From Manis javanica (taxonomy: Eukaryota; Chordata; Mammalia; Pholidota; Manidae), in assembly GCF_040802235.1 (NCBI RefSeq), contig NC_133167.1:46671001-46735000 (forward strand): a stretch of DNA of 64,000 nt, in the 5' to 3' direction. Both the position numbers and the translations under genes were made by a program. How positions within the stretch are numbered: the stretch's first letter is position 1; each line of letters opens with the position of its first letter. This document shows, piece by piece, positions 57,156-64,000 of this stretch. The notes beneath the pieces are model-generated. The model did not search any database. It saw nothing but the letters and a program-made list of their open reading frames with translations, and was not told the origin of the DNA.

Positions 57156-60100
57156 TTGCTGGAAGAATATCTTTTAAAATAGAAAAGACACAATAGCAAC
57201 CTCATAGTATATGGAGCTTTCCACTATCAAGTTAATTAAATGCATGAAATCAGCTTTGTTTATTCAATATTGCTTGTGATTTTATGTATGTCAATGAGGA
57301 ACTTTTAAATTCCATATTCCATGTCACATCATGCATTTTCTTGTGTGCATTTAATGCACTAAATTGATACGTAAGGTGGCAATATAAAACTATACACCAG
57401 TGAGGTTAAGGACATGTTTTCCTGGAATTATTGAAAACCTCTAAGCACTTAGTACTGTGTAATTCTCAAAATGGGTACTCCACAATGCACTTGGGGTGGA
57501 GTGGAAACATGGAAAAAGTATGGTTTGCATGAATATTTAACTTCATCTTTTAGCATTCCTAACTTTAAAATTTCTACATTAAAAAAAATAAGACTATTTA
57601 AAACTACATAAATTGGGGTTGATAAGGTTGTATTAGGGGTTCAGATACTATGTTCAATCAATTTATATATTTTACTCAAGCTAAGAACATCATATAGCAT
57701 ATAAAACACACACATTGTAGCCTGAGGAAGTATGATAAATCATCTTGTGCTGTCCTTTATTTTGCAGAGAATTTGTGGTATGGATTTTGTCTAAAAAGTT
57801 TGTGAGCTATGAGGAAATTCATCTATATTTATAAATTAGATCCATTTGGGAAGGAAAGTAATGCCATATTTGGTTTTGCTGATATGGTCTCTAGCTTTTA
57901 AGTAGAAGCTGCCTCAAATCTAAAAAATAAATGGCCTTTGTTTAACAAAACTCCCTAGCTGTTTGTTTGAGTCTATTTACATTTAGCAAGGGCCAGCCTT
58001 TATAGATGCAGTTTAGATAATTGAGAAATAGAAGAAAAGTTTGGACTTCTCCCTGAAATAATGAAGAAAATAAAACTACAGTTACTTGTAAAAATTGATT
58101 CAGTTGACTCCCGTATTAAATTAATCTAGTTTCAGCACTAGTAAACAAGGGCAATTATTGGTCATTATTTGAAATGAGGAAAAGTTAGGGGAAGATTAGG
58201 ATAGCTCCAAAGACATTTTTTTGTGTGGATACCTGTGAAAGGCCATTTCTCAGCACCCTAGATTTGTCCTCATTAAATTCTTCCTGAATGACATGCTTTA
58301 CCTGGAAGGTAGATGATTCATACTAATTTGTGGATTTCCAAGAAAATATTTAATTTTTTTCTATGGGTTCTCATGTACCATTTTCCTTTATGGAATATTG
58401 TTTTATGCTAGAAAATGTAGGTAATCTTACCCATGTGAGAGATTTCTAAAAATCTTAATGCATTTCATTGTGTTCTTTGTTTTTGAATATTCATCCCATA
58501 CAGAAATTCAGGGCATTTATATTGTGGATGGAAGTCATGAAAAGACAACTGCTTTGTATTTCTTTTTAAAAGTTAACTAACAAAAAGGACAATGCAATTT
58601 CTCAGAAAATAATACTGAAGTTACCAAACTTATTTTAGAAGGCATAACATGGGCCATTAATTGCAATCAGGACTAAGAGCAGAGAAATCTTGAGTACAGT
58701 GAGTTTTGGTATTTGTATAGCCAAAATCACTTAATTATGTATTTTAGAGAAAATAACATTTCCAGAAATATGTGGTGGTTGTCAATGTGGACTGAGGTGA
58801 AAATGATTATCATGTTTTAATATGTGTGAATTTGCTCTGACTCTTGAAATGAGCAAATATTACATTCCTTTGCCATGTATTTGGGCAACTATCTCCCCCC
58901 TCAAATCTTGGATCTCTCACTCTCTTTGAGTGTGACTCCTTCATTTATGAGCCTATATTTTGGGAAACCAATTCCCTTAGGACCAGGAAAACTTAAGAAT
59001 ACAAGAAATGGAAGTTTGGCTATCCCTCCAGGATGGAGGATAAGGGGAAAGTTGTTTTCTGTTTGAGTTACAATAAAGATACCAAGACAACAATGAACAT
59101 TCCAACAGATTTTTTTCTGCAATATATTTAGAAGAGAGTCAGTTGCAAGTATATTAACAATGTTAAACCAGATCAAGAATATAAGGCAATAATGATTATT
59201 TTCAAACTTTTCAAATCATTACTAAGTGAAAACCAAATAATTAGTGGTTCATTTATTTTTGTGGAGTTTGGTTACATTACAATATTTTGCTTGATTTGTT
59301 AAATTAATAAGCATGATTTAACATTACACTGAATTCTTCAGATAGGAATTAAAACTAAAGGCAACATTTGGAAACTATGGATTAAAATATACTTACAGAT
59401 TTGAAAATCCCTCAAAGTTTAAGTGTGATTTCTTAAAGAAATAAAGATGGCAAAAATACTTAATATATTTGATTTCCTACTTAATATCCCCAAATGAGAT
59501 GATATCAATCGAGATTATCTTCCTTTACTTCTCAAGAATCAAATTAACCTGGCTGGGAGAACAGGAGTGCCAATGATGCTGCAGTCAGATGCCATTTGGA
59601 TTAACAGTATAAAGAGTTACCATTTTTGCTGGATTCAAGTTGAAATTCCTAAGAGCAATACCATGCTCACATGGGCCCCCATTAAGGTGAAAAGGCAGTT
59701 AGAGCTGGTGAGTGTAGGCTGTAAAAAATGTTTTAAAATCAAATATATTTTCAGTATGCATGCAAGGTTATGTTTATATTCAAGTTTCAGGGATCTCTTA
59801 AGAGCAGCTTTCAATTGTATAATGCCTACCATATAAAGCATGTGCTTCTGAATGCTTCTCATGTAATGTTTAAAGGGTTATCCATCAGCTTTTATGTTTA
59901 TGACACTTGTGTAAATCAAGGCAGAGGGACCTGTGGAATGATACCATATCTGCCACTTTCACTCATGGGGGAGTGCCTTTTAGCAGGCTTTTCCTCTTTA
60001 CATGGATTATAAATTTGGCCCCTTCTTTTCTCTTTCTTTTTTTTTTTCATCCTGTTTGCACTGATACTTGTTTTGGTTGCTTTAATGTGATTAATGGATT

Positions 60101-60344
60101 TAGAGACACTTTGTTTTTCTCTGTTGATATTTGTTACTGTTTCACCTGAATTAGAATCCAATCTCCAAGCCTTTTTGATAAAATTATTGAGAGGTCTCTG
60201 TGCTCTGTTTAGCTAATAGCCACTTTAAGCCAAAAAGTATTTTTCACGTGCCTAAGGCTATAAAAAGTTCTGTAGATCATTCATGACAAATTAAGATAGG
60301 AGAACTGCATCTGGAACTTAAATTTTTTTCATTACATTGTGACA
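57156..60344. other. Unique AT-rich DNA
   Basis: 3.2 kb with no recognisable repeat or RNA. The plus-strand frame over about 59480-59836 stays open for more than 110 codons and has a GTGAGT at about 59710, but no convincing acceptor or similarity. Confidence 0.45.
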
Positions 60345-60510
60345 CATGGGTAATCCAGGATCATCTTCCTGTTTTAGGGTTAGCTGATTGTCCACCTTAA
60401 TTCCATAAACAATCTTAATTCCCACAAGCCATGTTAAATAGTATATTTACAGGTTGTGGAGTTTAGGACATGGGTGTCTTTGGGGAACCATTATTCTTCT
60501 TCCTACACCT
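60345..60510 (+). repeat. MLT1-type LTR, 3' part, sense
   Basis: 'gggtaatccaggatcatctt', 'agggttagctgattgtccac', 'cttaattccataaacaatct', 'ttacaggttgtggagtttag', 'gacatgggtgtctttgggga' and 'accattattcttcttcctac' track the MLT1 3' end ('..ggataatccaggataatctc..ggtcagctgatt..ttcacaggttccggggattaggacgtggacatctttgggg..'). Confidence 0.85.
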
Positions 60511-60639
60511 ACTGATGCTAGTGTTCAAGTGGACTGAATGGTACCTTGAACAACTTCATTGTTCAGACACAGACACAAGAAGACGCAGTGACTCAAAGAC
60601 TGAATAGCTCTCCAGTGATACACCTGGAGCACATTCTCT

Positions 60640-60707
60640 TTCTTTTAGATGCATATTGTGTATGCATCTGTTAAATCTTATAACATAGTTTATTTCTCTC
60701 ACTAGAC
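60640..60707 (+). mobile_element. L2 LINE 3' end, left part (split by MER5A)
   Basis: 'gtttatttctctcactagac' matches the L2 segment that precedes '..tgtgagctccttgaggg'. It continues after the MER5A at 60922. Confidence 0.7.
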
Positions 60708-60921
60708 TAGTGTTTTTCATCCTTGGCACTATTGACATTTTGGGCCAGATAACTGTGGTGGAGCACCGTCCTATGTGTTGCAGGGTATTTATCAGCATGC
60801 CCTTCCTCTGCTCAGTAGATGCTCATTGTACTCCTAGCCCCTCCTGACTTGTGACAAAATGTCATTAGACATTGCCAAATGTCCCCTGGAGGGCCAAATC
60901 GCCTTTGGTTGAAAACCATTG
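60708..60921 (-). mobile_element. MER5A-type hAT element nested in L2, antisense
   Basis: In reverse orientation the family strings 'ccttggcactattgacattt', 'tgggccagataactgtggtg', 'atgtcattagacattgccaa' and 'atgtcccctggagggccaaa' are clear, ending gaaaaccattg, a decayed terminal repeat. The flanks cactagac (60700-60707) and ctctagcc (60922-60929) agree at 6 of 8 bases, as expected for an aged 8 bp hAT target-site duplication inside L2. Confidence 0.88.
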
Positions 60922-61035
60922 CTCTAGCCTGTGTACTTTGGATTAGAGGCTATGTCTTGTTATCTTTACCAGAATCCCTAATACCGTGTCTTGCCTATAG
61001 TAGGTATCTAGTAAATTTTAGCTGAATGAATGAAC
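60922..61035 (+). mobile_element. L2 LINE 3' end, right part
   Basis: 'gattagaggctatgtcttgt', 'accagaatccctaataccgt', 'gtcttgcctatagtaggtat' and 'gctgaatgaatgaacaa' are the L2 terminus, finishing with the tgaatgaatga repeat typical of L2. Confidence 0.85.
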
Positions 61036-61207
61036 AAGTGACTGGAAATCTAAAATTAATCATTACCATTACAAAAATAGTAATTTACTATTTTTTATTC
61101 TTAATTCTACATTGGATGTTTAAAATACAGTTGAAGTTTCACAAAGTATTGCACATACATGTTATTGAGTTCAAGTAAACACTTTAAACTTGACAAAACT
61201 CATGATC

Positions 61208-61300
61208 ACAATGACTAACATCTAGTGAACACTTACTACATGCCTGATACTCTCTAGTAGCTGCACATTTAATCCATCTGACCAGTACTTCCTTTAGACA
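61208..61300 (+). repeat. MIR SINE fragment, sense
   Basis: 'aatgactaacatctagtgaa' and 'cacttactacatgcctgata' match the MIR start ('agtagctaacatttattgagcgcttactatgtgccagg'), and 'gcacatttaatccatctgac' the following 'catttaatcctcac'. Confidence 0.6.
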
Positions 61301-62539
61301 CGAATGGCCCAGGCCTTCAAGTCCTGTGTTTAGAGAGCCCTACATATTACAAATACAAAAACAAAAGAAAAAGGCCATACATTTGTTAGGTTCTCTGGCA
61401 CTTCAGCATTAGATTGGACAGAGCTCGTTGAGGACAGGCACTCAGCTCAGATTCAATAGGGCCCTTAGCCTTAAACATCTGCCCTCATGACCCCAGAGCG
61501 ATGCTCTTCCACATCTCCTGCCCTGTGTCTCTGAAATGAAGGGTGGTGCTTCCAAATGCTTTTTAAGTGTGTGTTGACTGTGCTGCTGACCTACGAGATG
61601 AACTCTGCTTTGTAGTAAGGTGAAGATTTGAGGTGTGGGCAGATTCAGGTCTCTTTCAGAAGAAACCAACTGATTAATTAGGGAAATTCTTCCTCTAATA
61701 GCATAAATACAATGATTCTTGAATAACAAGTATGGGTTCCCAGAAGTTATTGAAATTCATTTTCTCCCTCTCTTTGTGTTCTGATTATAGTTCCAGCAGT
61801 GCTCATCCATTAGCACAGACCCTGTAGCAGTGCACATGGAAGCATTTTGCCATAAAGCCACCTATATTACTGTTAAGTCTGTGTATATATGTGTTTACAT
61901 GTAGCATATGTTGTGAAATATAATATTTATATTAGCAATTAGATAGACTGAGCCCTAGAATTTGAATATTTAATAAAATATTTAATAGGATTTCATATTT
62001 TTAAAACAAAAATGCTCATCTATTAAATAATTTTGATTTATTAATTTGATACTGAAAATATTTGGCTTTTATATTATTTTAAGTTATACAATTTGATTAA
62101 GTATATTTAAACTTTATATATATTTTGAATTATATGTAATTCTAAAGAGTCTTTAGATCATTATGGTCAATAGAGAGTAAATAATGTAAAAATGATTTTT
62201 TAACAGCATAATCATTTGCTGAAATGAAGGCAAAAAAAGTGTTATGGAATAAATGGCTCATAATTTGCATTATGTAAGTTTTTATTTTATTGCTCATATC
62301 AAAACTGCTGGCCAACAGAAGTCCTGGTCTTTGATATTTGCCAACTTTTGGTCCTATAAAAATCATAGCTTTACACATACTGTTTTTGATTTTGTCTTTA
62401 TGAAGGTATATTTGTCAAGGTAGGAGGATAGAACATATTTTATTTAACAGTTTGTTGGCTTGATTTATAACTTTTAAATATTTAGACATATGGCATGTGG
62501 GCCTTTATTTGTATTCTTGTCCCGGGCGGGCCTACCTAC
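61301..62539. other. No recognised feature
   Basis: Unique DNA, AT-rich from about 61900 to 62250. A short GC run (cccgggcggg at 62521-62530) stands alone. Confidence 0.5.
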
Positions 62540-62630
62540 AATAGCTTTATGAGGTAGATATTATCATTCTCATCTTTTAGACAAGGGACTAAAGCTCAGA
62601 GGAATTAAATAAATTGCTTGAGGGGCTTCT
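62540..62630 (+). repeat. MIR SINE core, sense
   Basis: 'ctttatgaggtagatattat', 'cattctcatcttttagacaa' and 'actaaagctcagaggaatta' match MIR's '..tatgaggtaggtactattattatccccattttacagatgagg..aggcacagagaggttaag'. Confidence 0.75.
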
Positions 62631-63134
62631 CACCCCGGTCTTTGTGCCTCCCAAGTCTCACAAAGCTACAACATCAGTCAATTACTGAAGATTATATCTC
62701 CTGCTTATAGTCTTTATGGGGAAAACACAGAACTGGAGAGCACATTAGACAGTAGGGATATTGCTTCTGTCAGCTGCTTTCTCTCTCCAGAAGCTTCAAG
62801 CTGCCCAGATAAATGTTGCATCTCAGAAATGTGTGTGTGTGTATGTAGGGATGTGTGCGTTAGAGGTTGAGGGTGGAATTAGAGACTGAGCCTCTGTTAG
62901 CTTTATAAATAGATGGTCTTTCCTAGTCCTTTTATTTGAGGACCAAAGTGCATTCAATTATTTTAAATACAAATGAATGAATTGAAGTCCCATATTCCTA
63001 TGTGGAATAGATTGATATCTAGTAACAGACGGATTAGACATTGTACAGAAAAAGCTGTCCTCTTGTTCATTGAGCAAAGAATTTGTTTTACACTCTTTTT
63101 GCTACTTTGCCTCCTCCAGAGTTTAAGATTACAG
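62631..63134. other. No recognised feature
   Basis: Contains a short (TG)n run near 62831-62842 and nothing else I can name. Confidence 0.5.
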
Positions 63135-63375
63135 GTTATAGGTTAATGTAGTAATTAAGGTGATTGATTCTAGAGACAAACTGCTTAAGTTAAAATCTTG
63201 GCCCTATCATTCATTACAGATGTGACTGTAGGCAAGTTACTAACCTTTCAGAGCCTCAGTTTTCTCACCTATTAAATGGGAATAATAATAGTTCTTGCCT
63301 CATATGGTTGTAGGGTCAAATGATTTCATATATATAAATAACTAAGAATGATGCCTAATAAGTATTATGCATGCA
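63135..63375 (-). repeat. MIR SINE, antisense, nearly complete
   Basis: 'ctgtaggcaagttactaacc', 'tttcagagcctcagttttct', 'cacctattaaatgggaataa', 'gttcttgcctcatatggttg' and 'gatgcctaataagtattatg' are the canonical antisense MIR order over ~240 bp. It is the best preserved MIR in the window. Confidence 0.9.
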
Positions 63376-64000
63376 AATTAGATCCTAGAGAATACTGATT
63401 CCAGGCTTTTAATAGTTAATTATTGAGATTCTAAATGATTAGTGTATCACTATTTACTAAACATTTAAGGAAATTACAAAAGTGAAGTAAATTATTTTAA
63501 AATGATTCTGTGAGGTCAATCTTACTTAAAAATGTTTAAATTAAATAATAATTTTACTTCTTTGTTTAAGAACTGAATCAAGTTTATTAATATTTTTAAA
63601 TAATATGCTTTTGTAGTCTCCCATGAACACATTAAAACCAAATGTACTGATCTAGATACATGTGAATTGACTGCTTTTATCCAAAGACACATCACCTTTG
63701 GGTGGTTTTTCTGGTTAATTCTGTTGAATATGAGAAGTAGAGAAACTTTGAAAGATCTAATCATATGAAATAGGTATGATATATAGGACAGATACTGAAT
63801 GACTTGTATATATCTATGTTTCTATGTTATTAATAATGAGGAGAGGACATATATGTTTGATTTTTAGATGTTTGCAGAGAAGCAAATACATATTTAATGT
63901 GCATCAATTAAGGCAGAATGCATTTTGAATCATTTAATTCCTAAATGTCATTTATATGACCTGTCGTGGTTGAAGGCATTATTCTGGGAGAATATCTATC
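63376..64000. other. AT-rich unique DNA to the window end
   Basis: I see no repeat, RNA or exon. The 80-codon minus-strand frame at 63522-63764 has no recognisable similarity. Confidence 0.5.

Noticed and set aside
59480..59836. Plus-strand frame open for more than 110 codons with a GTGAGT donor near 59710
   Set aside because: No convincing acceptor or similarity, and AT-rich DNA of this length yields a few such runs by chance.
1..64000. CRISPR arrays, operons, prophage, plasmid origins and riboswitches
   Set aside because: Nothing bacterial is present; all repeated structure is explained by mammalian repeats or local duplications.
1..64000. tRNA, rRNA, 7SL or mitochondrial-derived segments
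   Set aside because: None recognised on either strand apart from tRNA-derived MIR SINEs and the U6 pseudogene.

Overview
This window is nuclear DNA from a placental mammal: A+T-rich, largely non-coding, and made mostly of old transposable elements. L2, MIR, MER5A, MLT1-type and HAL1/L1M copies place it among eutherian mammals. I see no Alu, B1/B2, carnivore tRNA-Lys SINE or BovB/Bov-tA. The younger L1 copies share a 3' UTR (G-rich tract, then a terminal motif like ttgctcatgta) that resembles L1s I associate with xenarthrans or pangolins; that lineage guess is weak. No complete protein-coding gene is visible. The region looks intergenic or deeply intronic, and the open reading frames present are short, isolated or L1-derived.

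Layout. 1-4300: mostly unique DNA with a MIR, a GC-richer island (2930-3240) and a MER5A. 4300-9200: old L1 and L2 scraps, a possible solitary LTR, then two diverged ~140 bp direct repeats. 9212-17290: the main structure, an old antisense L1 split by a (TA)n(CA)n microsatellite and a nearly full-length younger antisense L1 (9914-16170), with a ~95 bp L1 3'-end scrap in the older arm. 17791-18684: a 5'-truncated sense L1 with clean target-site duplications. 19335-25530: sense L1M, HAL1 and MLT1-like remnants. 26005-29965: two antisense L2 copies, the first with a local CpG cluster, and a possible 51 bp exon between them. 32842-35311: an old antisense L1. 36570-48580: MIR, L2 and L1M copies and a U6 snRNA pseudogene. 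49900-54500: a tandemly repeated and retrovirus-like antisense block interrupted by a MER3-like DNA transposon. 54900-64000: AT-rich DNA with a second exon-like segment, a tiny L1 insertion with an 18 bp target-site duplication, an MLT1 end, a MER5A nested in an L2, and MIRs.

No genes work together here in the operon sense. What can be read is a history of layered insertions: L2/MIR and MER5A first, then L1M/HAL1/MLT1, then the older antisense L1, then the younger L1 subfamily. The younger L1 is inactive: its ORF2 is split over three frames and its reverse-transcriptase FADD motif reads FAHD. I found no convincing undescribed biological system. The observations most worth checking are the two exon-like segments, the near-identical 51 bp repeats around the MER3-like element, and the L1 copy with an early 3' end.
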